A DNA stretch of 8,872 bases from Tenericutes bacterium ADurb.BinA155 (GCA_002068375.1 MVZL01000046.1:1-8872), one strand, 5' to 3'. Shown: positions 1 through 5,603, counted from the first letter of the stretch. Translations and numbers: made by a program. The notes: generated from the letters alone by a model not told the origin.

Positions 1-285
1 CTTCAGGACTTAAACCAAATTCTTCCCGACTATATCGCGGCCTCCCTCAAAGAAGCGTTTCCGATCCTTGGGCAGAGCCAGTCCTTCTTTTTGGAGAATG
101 AAGCCGTCCTCACCGGAGTCGAGACCCGCAGCTCTTCGCCCGTCCGAATTCCCCGGGGCGACGATTGCCAGTGCAACATCCGTGGAATCTACCCCGCTGG
201 AGAAGGGGCTTCTTACGCTGGTGGGATCATGTCGAGCGCCCTCGATGGCATAAAAGTGGCCGTCAGTTTGCTCCAAAATGCCTGA
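1..285 (+). CDS. FAD-dependent dehydrogenase (COG2509 type), C-terminal end only
   Basis: Reading from base 1 in frame gives 94 residues and a TGA stop; the start lies outside the window. The fragment carries TGVETRSSSPVRI near residues 38-50 and GIYPAGEGASYAGGI near 62-76. These match the C-terminal signatures of the uncharacterised NAD(P)/FAD-dependent dehydrogenases of COG2509, where the GEGAGYAGGI-like segment closes the FAD-binding site and a following helix (SSALDGIKVA) leads to the end. In this family 'TRTSSPVRI' is nearly invariant, so the match is firm at family level. The cellular substrate of the family is, to my knowledge, not established. The end is natural, followed by a normal intergenic gap. 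I see no terminator behind it. Confidence 0.85.
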   Translation, partial: LQDLNQILPDYIAASLKEAFPILGQSQSFFLENEAVLTGVETRSSSPVRIPRGDDCQCNIRGIYPAGEGASYAGGIMSSALDGIKVAVSLLQNA

Positions 286-294
286 AAATCTCAT

Positions 295-323
295 TTGACT
301 ATCTCTACAAGATAGACTTTAAT
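295..323 (+). promoter_or_regulatory. Sigma-A-type promoter for the membrane-protein gene
   Basis: TTGACT (295-300) and TTTAAT (318-323) are separated by exactly 17 nt, close to the housekeeping consensus TTGACA-17-TATAAT. The predicted transcription start near 330 leaves a leader of about 59 nt before the ATG at 389. An inverted repeat sits between the two boxes. Confidence 0.65.
299..315. promoter_or_regulatory. Inverted repeat in promoter spacer, possible operator
   Basis: CTATCT (299-304) and AGATAG (310-315) form a perfect 6-bp inverted repeat around a 5-nt centre. It covers the last bases of the -35 box and most of the spacer, so a bound dimeric regulator would block polymerase. It is short, so chance is possible. 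Confidence 0.3.
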
Positions 324-388
324 TATTACTTGCTGCTTCCCTCATTCATTTTGAAGACGGTTGCGGATCCCAAAAAGAGGTTCAAAAC

Positions 389-1345
389 ATGAAGTATTCA
401 TCATCGATTCGAATGATCAACGCGGTCGTCTTCGCGTTAATCTTTGTCGCCTTTGGCTGCTTAGGCTGCTACTTCTCCTTCTTTGTTTGCCCCGATTTCT
501 TCGATCCCTCGGGCTCTTCGCAAGCCAACAACTTCATTGGCAACACCGGCTACAACTTCGGCCTTCAATTCGGTGTGCTTGGATTAGCGGTCATGCTGAT
601 TGCGGCTTTAGGATTTGTCCTTTCGCTCAAATCGATCCGCCAAGAAAATGACGACAAGATCGTGAAAGCTTCCTTCCTTTGCTACGTTGCGATTGGTTAT
701 GTCTTCTGCGTGTTCTTCTTCCTCAACTCCGTCTTGTTCTATCGCTTAATCGGCAAAGACCAGATTGCTTGGTGGATCGTCGTCTCGGTCATCTTGCTCA
801 TTGGTTCGCTTATTGCATCCAACGTCCCGATGATGAAGATGCTCGAAGATGCCGATTCCAATATCATTTTGACCGTCCTCACCGCGACCTTCGCGGTGGT
901 CCTCTTCTCCTTTGTTCTCACGATGGGCATCACTTATCTCGTCACCTTAAGGGCCCAAGGCAATGTCGGGGTCATCCGGGCGGAGCTCTTAACCTACGTC
1001 TTGATCGCCTTTGGCACGTTCGTTCTCTCGTTGGCCGCCGCGATTGTCTTCTTCAAGAACTACAAGAAAGGCGCTCAGACCAAACTTCCGCACCTTTTAG
1101 CGGACTTCGGAATGCTCTTGGTGAGCGGTCTCTTCTTCGGTTCCTCTTCCTATGAATACGTCTACCGGGTGACCAGCAGCAAGACCTATCACGTTTCGCT
1201 TCAGGGCACGGATGCGATTTATGCCGGCCTCGATTATGTCATCATGGGTTACATCGTTGGATCGCTTCTTGCGATTGGAGCGGTGGTCCTTCTCATCTCG
1301 AACTTGATCGGCGATAAGAAACCGGCCGCGAAGAAAGAAGCCTAA
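389..1345 (+). CDS. Eight-helix integral membrane protein, function unknown
   Basis: The 318-residue protein is strongly hydrophobic. Likely membrane helices lie near residues 10-33, 60-80, 95-120, 127-145, 158-185, 200-223, 234-252 and 282-307. A polar loop follows helix 1 (about 34-58), another precedes helix 8 (about 253-281), and the C-terminus is a short lysine-rich tail (KKPAAKKEA). The positive tail and K/R-rich loops at about 81-94 and 224-232 suggest those faces are cytoplasmic, by the positive-inside rule. I see no transporter signature, enzyme motif or cleavable signal peptide and do not recognise the family. The start is supported by an AAAGAGG-like ribosome site ending about 9 nt upstream. 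It appears monocistronic: own promoter, own terminator. Confidence 0.8.
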   Translation: MKYSSSIRMINAVVFALIFVAFGCLGCYFSFFVCPDFFDPSGSSQANNFIGNTGYNFGLQFGVLGLAVMLIAALGFVLSLKSIRQENDDKIVKASFLCYVAIGYVFCVFFFLNSVLFYRLIGKDQIAWWIVVSVILLIGSLIASNVPMMKMLEDADSNIILTVLTATFAVVLFSFVLTMGITYLVTLRAQGNVGVIRAELLTYVLIAFGTFVLSLAAAIVFFKNYKKGAQTKLPHLLADFGMLLVSGLFFGSSSYEYVYRVTSSKTYHVSLQGTDAIYAGLDYVIMGYIVGSLLAIGAVVLLISNLIGDKKPAAKKEA

Positions 1346-1358
1346 TCTCATTGAATTG

Positions 1359-1390
1359 AAAATCGCCCTCCTTGCGGAAGGCGATTTTTT
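1359..1390. terminator. Rho-independent terminator shared by convergent genes
   Basis: AAAATCGCC (1359-1367) pairs with GGCGATTTT (1380-1388). The stem continues past one C/A mismatch as TCC/GGA around a TTGC loop, and a T run follows on the plus strand. It lies 13 nt after the stop of the membrane-protein gene and overlaps the stop of the converging kinase gene (TAA, 1391-1389). Read on the minus strand it ends in TTTT, so it may stop transcription both ways. Confidence 0.85.
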
Positions 1391-1889
1391 ATTTCGCAGC
1401 AGCGATCTTCGGACTCACGAAGTTCGGCCCGATGATGTGATATTCATCGTAGAGGCGGATCACGTTTTCAGTCGGGGGTTCGAATTCGTTATGGAGCCGT
1501 TCCATCGCGGCGAGAGGGACGATCTTCTCTTTCGGGCGAAGTTGGTTCTGCTTTAAGGCAATCTCATAGGGGATATCGAACACCACGAGGATATGGTGGG
1601 TGAACTTCGGGGTCATATCGTGGTAGTAGATCCGATACTTATTGTTAAGGTTGGTCGAATCGGCGATCACGGTGCAATCGGGTTCCTGCTCAGCGTAATG
1701 GTTGATCGTATCGAGGAAGGTTTGCCAGACCAGCGGTTCTTGCGAAAAGTTCTGCTGGTTCCCCGTGACTGATTTCCGAACATCATCCGAAGAGACGATG
1801 TGGGTATTGGGATGCTCCTTTTGATAGAGCTTGGCCCAAGTGGATTTTCCAGCGCCAGGGATGGCCGAGAGCAAAATGAAGGTCGACAT
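1389..1889 (-). CDS. Stand-alone polynucleotide kinase-like P-loop kinase (AAA_33 type)
   Basis: The 166-residue protein aligns motif by motif with the kinase domain of T4 polynucleotide kinase. It has a P-loop PGAGKST (11-17) with K15 and S16, SSDDVRK with D35 and R38, ADSTNLN (76-82), and VFDIPYE followed by NQLRP with R118. In T4 Pnk, K15, S16, D35, R38 and R126 bind ATP and the 3'-phosphate or act as general base; K15, S16, D35 and R38 fall at the same residue numbers here. This predicts transfer of the ATP gamma phosphate to a 5'-OH of RNA or DNA, or to a small molecule in a relative of the family. There is no phosphatase domain and no neighbouring RNA ligase. The usual first Gly of the Walker A motif is Ala9. 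The ATG has no Shine-Dalgarno; a -10 box ends 10 nt before it. Confidence 0.8.
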   Translation of the reverse strand: MSTFILLSAIPGAGKSTWAKLYQKEHPNTHIVSSDDVRKSVTGNQQNFSQEPLVWQTFLDTINHYAEQEPDCTVIADSTNLNNKYRIYYHDMTPKFTHHILVVFDIPYEIALKQNQLRPKEKIVPLAAMERLHNEFEPPTENVIRLYDEYHIIGPNFVSPKIAAAK

Positions 1890-1899
1890 AACGTTCTTT

Positions 1900-1928
1900 A
1901 TGATAACTTTTGGCGTCGGTCTTTTCCA
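1900..1928 (-). promoter_or_regulatory. Promoter of the kinase gene, leaderless-type
   Basis: On the minus strand, TGGAAA (1928-1923, 4 of 6 to TTGACA) and TATCAT (1905-1900) are 17 nt apart. The expected start is about 4 nt before the ATG at 1889, too close for a ribosome-binding site. The -35 box lies inside the palindrome at 1920-1938. Confidence 0.45.
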
Positions 1929-1938
1929 TAGGAAAAGA
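1920..1938. promoter_or_regulatory. 19-bp palindrome over the kinase -35 box, possible operator
   Basis: TCTTTTCC (1920-1927) and GGAAAAGA (1931-1938) are perfect inverted complements around ATA. The element sits in the divergent intergenic region. It overlaps the predicted kinase -35 box and lies 43 nt upstream of the sdaA -10 box. There is no T run after it, so it is not a terminator. An operator is the simplest reading. Confidence 0.4.
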
Positions 1939-1980
1939 GCAGAAGAGAGCGCCCATCTATTTTCTTTCGCCTTTTTGGCC

Positions 1981-1986
1981 TAAGAT
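1981..1986 (+). promoter_or_regulatory. -10 box of sdaA, leaderless-type
   Basis: TAAGAT ends 6 nt before the sdaA ATG, placing the expected transcription start at or next to the A of ATG. No Shine-Dalgarno is visible in the preceding 20 nt. No convincing -35 box is found at 16-18 nt spacing. Confidence 0.4.
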
Positions 1987-1992
1987 AGAACC

Positions 1993-3228
1993 ATGAAATC
2001 GCTCAGTAAACTCTATCGAATTGGTCCCGGGCCAAGTTCTTCTCACACGATTGCCCCTTTTAATGCCGCGAAAGCCTTTAGTCAGAAGCTCCCTAAAGGC
2101 GTCACCGCGATCCGGGCGACCTTCTACGGGTCCTTAGCCTTAACGGGCCAAGGACACCATAGCGAGTTTGCGATCGACGAAGCCTTTAAGCCTCTACCCG
2201 TCCAAATGATCTTCGATACCGTGGCAAAGAAACCCCATCCCCTCACGATGAAGTTCGAAGCGATGAAGGGCGAAAAAGCTCTTAAAGAAGCCACCTATAT
2301 TTCTTTAGGCGGGGGCGAGCTCCTTTCCCACGATGATAAATCGGTGAACGAGAAGGATATCTATCCTTTCCATAATTTCCAAGAGATTAAAGATTACATG
2401 GCGAAGGAGCACCTTGCCGACCTCAAAGCCTTCTGCCTCGACTTCGAAGATCCGGCGATCGATGATTACCTTCTTAATGCAATCAAAGAGATGTTTACGG
2501 CGGTGGAGCGCGGGTTAAGCGAAGAAGGGCCCATTCCTGCGAATAACAACCCGAAGCTTCAAGTCTCCCGGACCGCAAAAGCGATGCACGGGGTCGCTGC
2601 TTCGATCGCGGATGAAGAAGCGAGACGGACGATGCTCATCTCTTCTTACGCCTACGCCGTGAGCGAAGGCTCCGCCTGTGGCGAAGCGGTCGTGACCGCC
2701 CCAACCTGCGGGTCTTCCGGCGTGCTTCCGAGCGTCCTTTATTATCTCCACCACGATAAAGGGGTTTCGCTCGAACGTTGCCGCGATGCTTTATACGCGG
2801 CTGGGATCTTCGGGAACCTCGTGAAACAAAACGCTTCAATCGCCGGTTCGATCGGAGGGTGCCAAGCCGAAATCGGAACCGCCTCTTCGATGGCCGCGGC
2901 CGCCCTATGCTATCTCGATGGCTTATCGCTCCATCAGCAGGAATACGCCGCTGAAGTCGCAATGGAACATTTCTTGGGCCTCAGCTGCGACCCGGTCGAT
3001 GGTTACGTCATCATTCCTTGCATCGAACGGAATGGAATTGGAGCGGTTCGGGCTTACACCGCCTATGTTTATGCGAAATACGTCGCCCCGATCCGTCAGA
3101 ACAAAGTCAGCTTCGATAACGTGGTCGCCGCGATGAAACTCACCGGGGATTCCTTAAAGAAAGCGTATAAGGAAACCGCCCAAGGGGGCTTGGCCGAAAT
3201 CCTCAAAGCGAGTCAGGGCTCCAAGTAG
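1993..3228 (+). CDS. sdaA: L-serine dehydratase, iron-sulfur dependent, single chain
   Basis: It deaminates L-serine to pyruvate and ammonia through a [4Fe-4S] cluster. The N-terminal beta domain opens with GPGPSSSHTIAP (11-22), the family serine/substrate loop. The catalytic domain follows, with TAPTCGSSGVLPS (235-247), SIAGSIGGCQAEIGTASS (282-299) and SCDPVDGYVIIPCIERN (331-347). Cys290, Cys332 and Cys343 are spaced 42 and 11 residues, exactly as the cluster ligands Cys343, Cys385 and Cys396 of Legionella serine dehydratase. At 411 residues it is shorter than the about 455 of Escherichia coli SdaA, mostly in the N-terminal half. It ends in SQGSK without the C-terminal Cys that serves as the fourth cluster ligand in the Legionella enzyme. 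The ATG has no Shine-Dalgarno, and a -10 box sits directly upstream. There is no clear terminator after the TAG stop. Confidence 0.95.
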   Translation: MKSLSKLYRIGPGPSSSHTIAPFNAAKAFSQKLPKGVTAIRATFYGSLALTGQGHHSEFAIDEAFKPLPVQMIFDTVAKKPHPLTMKFEAMKGEKALKEATYISLGGGELLSHDDKSVNEKDIYPFHNFQEIKDYMAKEHLADLKAFCLDFEDPAIDDYLLNAIKEMFTAVERGLSEEGPIPANNNPKLQVSRTAKAMHGVAASIADEEARRTMLISSYAYAVSEGSACGEAVVTAPTCGSSGVLPSVLYYLHHDKGVSLERCRDALYAAGIFGNLVKQNASIAGSIGGCQAEIGTASSMAAAALCYLDGLSLHQQEYAAEVAMEHFLGLSCDPVDGYVIIPCIERNGIGAVRAYTAYVYAKYVAPIRQNKVSFDNVVAAMKLTGDSLKKAYKETAQGGLAEILKASQGSK

Positions 3229-3254
3229 CCTCGTTTTATAAACCGATTCTCTTT

Positions 3255-3263
3255 TGATATAAT
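3255..3263 (+). promoter_or_regulatory. Extended -10 promoter of the 193-aa gene, leaderless-type
   Basis: TGATATAAT is a perfect extended -10 element (TGN-TATAAT). Its end is 9 nt before the ATG at 3273, so the transcript should start within about 3 nt of the start codon. There is no good -35 box, which is usual for extended -10 promoters, and no Shine-Dalgarno. Confidence 0.55.
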
Positions 3264-3272
3264 GAACTCCCG

Positions 3273-3854
3273 ATGGAAACGATCCTGATCAAAAATAAAA
3301 AGTTTGTAATCGATCACATCCAGGCCTCACACCCGGACCATATTTCCTATATCGCGGTCTATTCGGGCGTCACCTATTTGGTCCGGGTCTATCTTAATGG
3401 CTATGAGCAGGCTTTGGCGGATTACAAGACGTTAAAACACGCCGGCATCAATATGGCCAAAATCGCCTATCACGACGACGAGAACAAGATCATCGCCTTC
3501 GATTATTTCCCGGAGAAGGATGTCCTTGAGATGCTCGCGGAGCAAGCGCTCCCCGATGAATACTTCCGCGCCTTATTCAGCCTCTATCGTTTCTGCCGCT
3601 TCTCCAAGATCACTTTGGATTGGGAACCCCAGAACTTCATGCTACGGGGGTCTCAAATGTTCTATTTGCCCCTCAAAGTCCAGCCGATGAAGGAGGGGAA
3701 CCGCCTTGAAGACGGTGGCCTCCGTTATTGGTTCCATGGTCAAGAGTGCTTAGCCTTACTTAAACGCAAAGGATACGATATTTCGAAAATCACCCCGGTC
3801 GCCGAGAACCAAGTCAACAAGAACATGGTGCTCATGTCGGTTGCCTATTGGTGA
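3273..3854 (+). CDS. Unrecognised 193-aa protein with possible degenerate kinase fold
   Basis: I do not recognise this gene by name. The order of elements recalls a small protein-kinase/aminoglycoside-kinase fold. There is a YLVRVYL strand (35-41) with Arg38 where the kinase Lys would be, a helix YEQALADYKTLK (44-55), and a strand-hinge region KIIAFDYF (72-79). LDWEPQNFML (115-124) has Asp116 and Asn121 at the D-x4-N spacing of the kinase catalytic loop, but there is no His two residues before the Asp. Where the metal-binding Asp of DFG is expected, the protein has YLPL (131-134). If the fold is right, it is a pseudokinase or a very divergent enzyme. It is soluble, with no membrane segment. 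It ends TGA TAA, two stops in a row. The first stop overlaps the prs promoter. The fold call is inference from motif order only. Confidence 0.7.
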   Translation: METILIKNKKFVIDHIQASHPDHISYIAVYSGVTYLVRVYLNGYEQALADYKTLKHAGINMAKIAYHDDENKIIAFDYFPEKDVLEMLAEQALPDEYFRALFSLYRFCRFSKITLDWEPQNFMLRGSQMFYLPLKVQPMKEGNRLEDGGLRYWFHGQECLALLKRKGYDISKITPVAENQVNKNMVLMSVAYW

Positions 3855-3860
3855 TAAAAT
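3852..3860 (+). promoter_or_regulatory. Extended -10 promoter of prs, overlapping the upstream stop codon
   Basis: TGATAAAAT reads as an extended -10 (TGN-TAAAAT). Its TGA is the stop codon of the preceding gene. The box ends 9 nt before the prs ATG, giving a leader of about 3 nt or none. No Shine-Dalgarno is present and the -35 region is weak. Confidence 0.5.
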
Positions 3861-3869
3861 TAACCTTAT

Positions 3870-4826
3870 ATGAAAGATAGCGTTGTCCTCTTTAAACTTA
3901 CGAGTTCACCGAAGCTGGCTCAACAGGTAGCCGACCTTTTAAAACTGCCGTTAGGGAAAAGCGAAGTCAACCATTTCGCCGATGGGGAATTCTTGGCTCG
4001 GGCGACCGAATCGGTCCGGGGCAAAACCTGCTATGTGATCCAATCGACTTGCAACCCGGGGGCGGAGCGTTTGCTCGAAACCTTAATTTTCGTCGATGCC
4101 CTTCGGAATGCTAAAGCGAAAGAAATTAATCTCGTGGTGCCTTATTTTGGCTTCTCGCGGCAAGATCGCATCGCCCGGGCGGGCGAACCGATCACGGCCC
4201 GTCTCGTCGCTGATATGATCGACACGGTCGGAGTGAACCGGGTCATCATGGTCGATCTCCACACCCAACAAATCCAGGGCTTCTTCAGCTGCCCGGTCGA
4301 TGATATTTCAGTCGTCCCGCTTTTTGGAGACTATTATCGGAAGAAACTCGCTGCTCTCCAAATCAAAACCGAAGACGTGGTGGTGGTTTCGCCTGACCAT
4401 GGTTCGATTCATCGGGCTCGCGACCTCGCGACCGAACTCCCGAACTCGGGACTGGCCATCATCGATAAACGCCGTCCGGCTCCGAATGTTGCCGAAGTCG
4501 TTTCCGTCGTCGGTGAAGTGAAAGATAAAAACTGCATCATCCTCGATGACATTATCGATACAGGCGGAACCGCGTTAGGGTGCGCCGAAGCCTTGAAGGC
4601 TCGCGGAGCCAAACAAGTGATGCTCGCCGGGACCCACGCCATCTTCTCGGGTGACTGCGTGAAGAAACTTCAGGGCGGTCATTTCAAAGATATCGTCGTC
4701 ACCAATTCGATCGAGCAAAATAGCGAGGGCGTGAATGTGATTTCGCTCGCCCCGATGATCGCGGAAGTGATCAAAGCGACCGAAGAAGGACGCTCGATCC
4801 CCGATTCTTGGATGTCCTTTTATTGA
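3870..4826 (+). CDS. prs: Ribose-phosphate pyrophosphokinase (PRPP synthase)
   Basis: It converts ribose 5-phosphate and ATP to PRPP and AMP, feeding nucleotide, His, Trp and NAD synthesis; it is cytoplasmic. The 318 residues match the usual class I length. Visible motifs in order are NHFADGEF (34-41), the ATP-binding loop YFGFSRQDR (92-100), VDLHTQQIQGFF (128-139) with the catalytic-region His131, VVSPDHGSIHRAR (172-184), IIDKRRP (197-203), and the PRPP loop DDIIDTGGT (226-234). All key positions are intact. The start at 3870 matches the normal N-terminus of the family (a few residues, then the first beta strand SVVLFKL). Only 15 nt separate it from the previous gene. It may be read both from its own promoter and by read-through. 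Confidence 0.97.
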   Translation: MKDSVVLFKLTSSPKLAQQVADLLKLPLGKSEVNHFADGEFLARATESVRGKTCYVIQSTCNPGAERLLETLIFVDALRNAKAKEINLVVPYFGFSRQDRIARAGEPITARLVADMIDTVGVNRVIMVDLHTQQIQGFFSCPVDDISVVPLFGDYYRKKLAALQIKTEDVVVVSPDHGSIHRARDLATELPNSGLAIIDKRRPAPNVAEVVSVVGEVKDKNCIILDDIIDTGGTALGCAEALKARGAKQVMLAGTHAIFSGDCVKKLQGGHFKDIVVTNSIEQNSEGVNVISLAPMIAEVIKATEEGRSIPDSWMSFY

Positions 4827-4832
4827 TCGATT

Positions 4833-4841
4833 TGCTATACT
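4833..4841 (+). promoter_or_regulatory. Extended -10 promoter for the riboswitch-queT transcript
   Basis: TGCTATACT is an extended -10 (TGN-TATACT) just after the prs stop. The expected start, about 4848, lies only a few bases before the first riboswitch stem at 4853, which fits a short leader carrying just the aptamer. I see no good -35 box at 17 nt. Confidence 0.6.
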
Positions 4842-4852
4842 AGTCGCCGCGA

Positions 4853-4891
4853 AGCTGTTTCCTCGGAACCCAGCTCTAAAAAATCAGGAGG
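4853..4891 (+). promoter_or_regulatory. preQ1-I riboswitch controlling translation of queT
   Basis: Stem P1 is AGCTG (4853-4857) pairing with CAGCT (4871-4875). The 13-nt loop starts TTTCCTC, and the stem is followed by the A-rich tail CTAAAAAATC. This is the compact hairpin-plus-A-tail layout of preQ1-I aptamers. Loop CCTC (4861-4864) can pair with GAGG (4888-4891), or CCT with AGG (4886-4888), forming the pseudoknot. Either pairing buries the AGGAGG ribosome site (4886-4891) of queT. The inference is that preQ1 binding shuts off translation of its own importer. No terminator hairpin lies between aptamer and ATG, which supports translational control. Confidence 0.85.
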
Positions 4892-4898
4892 ACTTCTT

Positions 4899-5402
4899 AT
4901 GTCCGATAACGTCGTCTACAAAATCGTCAGCAATGCTACCATTGCGGCGATTTATTTTGTTGTTACGTACCTTTCCACCCCGATTGCTTTTGGCCAAATC
5001 CAGATCCGAATCGCCGAAGCGCTGATTCTCCTTTGCTTTTTCCGAAGGGACTATTGGATCGGCCTCACCTTAGGGTGCCTCTTAAGCAATCTCACTTCGC
5101 CCCTCGGCTGGCCCGACATCGTCTTTGGGACCGGCGCGACCTTGATCTCTTCGCTTTTGGTTGCGTATGCATCGCCTTGCCTTTTGATCGCGGTGGCCTA
5201 TCCCGTTATCGCCAACGCCTTTGTGGTCGGAGCGGAACTTTATTTCATTCTCGAACTCCCTTTCTGGGTCAATGTCGCCTATGTCGGAGCGGGCGAATTG
5301 GTCGCGGTTTCGCTCGGTTACGCTTTCTTCATGATTATGAAACGGCGCAAGGGTTTCCTGCCGGCCTTAAAGGCGGAACGCCACCTCGATTTCAAATTCT
5401 AA
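4899..5402 (+). CDS. queT: QueT-family preQ1 transporter, ECF S component
   Basis: This is the substrate-binding membrane subunit of an energy-coupling-factor importer for the queuosine precursor preQ1 (possibly related 7-deazapurines). The 167-residue protein has about five to six membrane segments. The QueT signature IAFGQIQIRIAEALILL (29-45) is followed by GLTLGCLLSNL (55-65), GWPDIVFGTGATLISSLL (70-87) and a C-terminal GAGELVAVSLGYAFF segment (130-144). It should work with shared EcfA/A'/T modules, which are not in this window. AGGAGG lies 7 nt before the ATG and is embedded in the preQ1 riboswitch, which independently supports the substrate. It ends just before a strong terminator, so it forms a one-gene transcript beside the tgt-queA-queH operon. 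Confidence 0.92.
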   Translation: MSDNVVYKIVSNATIAAIYFVVTYLSTPIAFGQIQIRIAEALILLCFFRRDYWIGLTLGCLLSNLTSPLGWPDIVFGTGATLISSLLVAYASPCLLIAVAYPVIANAFVVGAELYFILELPFWVNVAYVGAGELVAVSLGYAFFMIMKRRKGFLPALKAERHLDFKF

Positions 5403-5411
5403 ATCCAACAA

Positions 5412-5450
5412 AAAACGGCATCTTGAATGCTTGATGCCGTTTTGCTTGCT
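5412..5450 (+). terminator. Rho-independent terminator after queT
   Basis: AAAACGGCATC (5412-5422) pairs perfectly with GATGCCGTTTT (5433-5443) around a 10-nt loop, with the T run at the end of the stem. It begins 10 nt after the queT stop. It separates queT from tgt, so tgt must be transcribed from a promoter downstream of it. Confidence 0.85.
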
Positions 5451-5453
5451 GAT

Positions 5454-5555
5454 TTTTCTGTTGTCCGTCAACTACTAGCCGAGACGTCTAGCTTTGATTC
5501 GGGGTTTTCTGCCTCCCGTAGGCTGCTAGCCGAAAGGTCTAGCTTTGGGCCGGAT
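5454..5555 (+). repeat. 51-bp tandem repeat with conserved hairpins
   Basis: Two units at 5454-5504 and 5505-5555 are head to tail with an exact 51-bp period and agree at 36 of 51 positions by my count. Both begin TTTTCTG and share CTAGCCGA and GTCTAGCTTTG. Hairpin A (unit positions 7-19) is GTTG-TCCGT-CAAC in unit 1 (5460-5472) and GCCT-CCCGT-AGGC in unit 2 (5511-5523). Three base pairs differ between copies and all three stay paired. Hairpin B is CTAG...CTAG (5475-5491) and GCTAG-CC-GAAA-GG-T-CTAGC (5525-5543). The pattern fits a structured RNA or a protein-binding site kept under selection. I do not recognise it as a known family. Confidence 0.75.
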
Positions 5556-5603
5556 TGAGGTGTCAGCGCACCAGTTCTTGCGAACTGCATTTCTGTTAGC
5601 GCA
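5454..5603 (+). ncRNA. Candidate structured RNA upstream of tgt
   Basis: The gene-free stretch 5403-5688 (286 nt) holds the queT terminator, the 51-bp tandem repeat, and the perfect hairpin CAGTTC-TTGC-GAACTG (5572-5587). That hairpin is flanked by near-identical copies of TGTYAGCGCA (5561-5570 and 5594-5603), whose GCGC cores can also pair with each other. No coding frame of note is present. If transcribed on the plus strand it could be a tgt leader or a separate small RNA. The tgt promoter predicted at 5652-5680 favours the second reading. I see no convincing promoter between 5444 and 5454. Strand and extent are inference. Confidence 0.35.

Noticed and set aside
10..294. A 94-residue open frame on the minus strand over the first gene.
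   Set aside because: The plus-strand frame in the same region carries clear COG2509 signatures; the minus frame is its shadow.
4824..4826. Possible Mollicute code in which TGA would mean Trp (prs, the 193-aa gene and others end in TGA).
   Set aside because: Conserved genes end at their expected lengths at TGA, Trp is written TGG throughout, and no TGA interrupts a conserved frame.
5510..5523. CTGCCTCCCGTAGG matches the complement of a universal 16S rRNA segment (the EUB338 probe region).
   Set aside because: The match stops after 14 bases and the flanks do not follow 16S. The bases belong to hairpin A of repeat unit 2, and unit 1 has a different stem there, so this is coincidence.
5460..5523. 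On the minus strand the two hairpin A loops read ACGGA and ACGGG, recalling the tandem ACGR hairpins of guanidine-II (mini-ykkC) riboswitches.
   Set aside because: The loops are five bases with a mismatch or wobble closing pair, the linker is long and itself structured, and the minus strand leads only into the queT terminator and antisense of queT. A covariance search would settle it.
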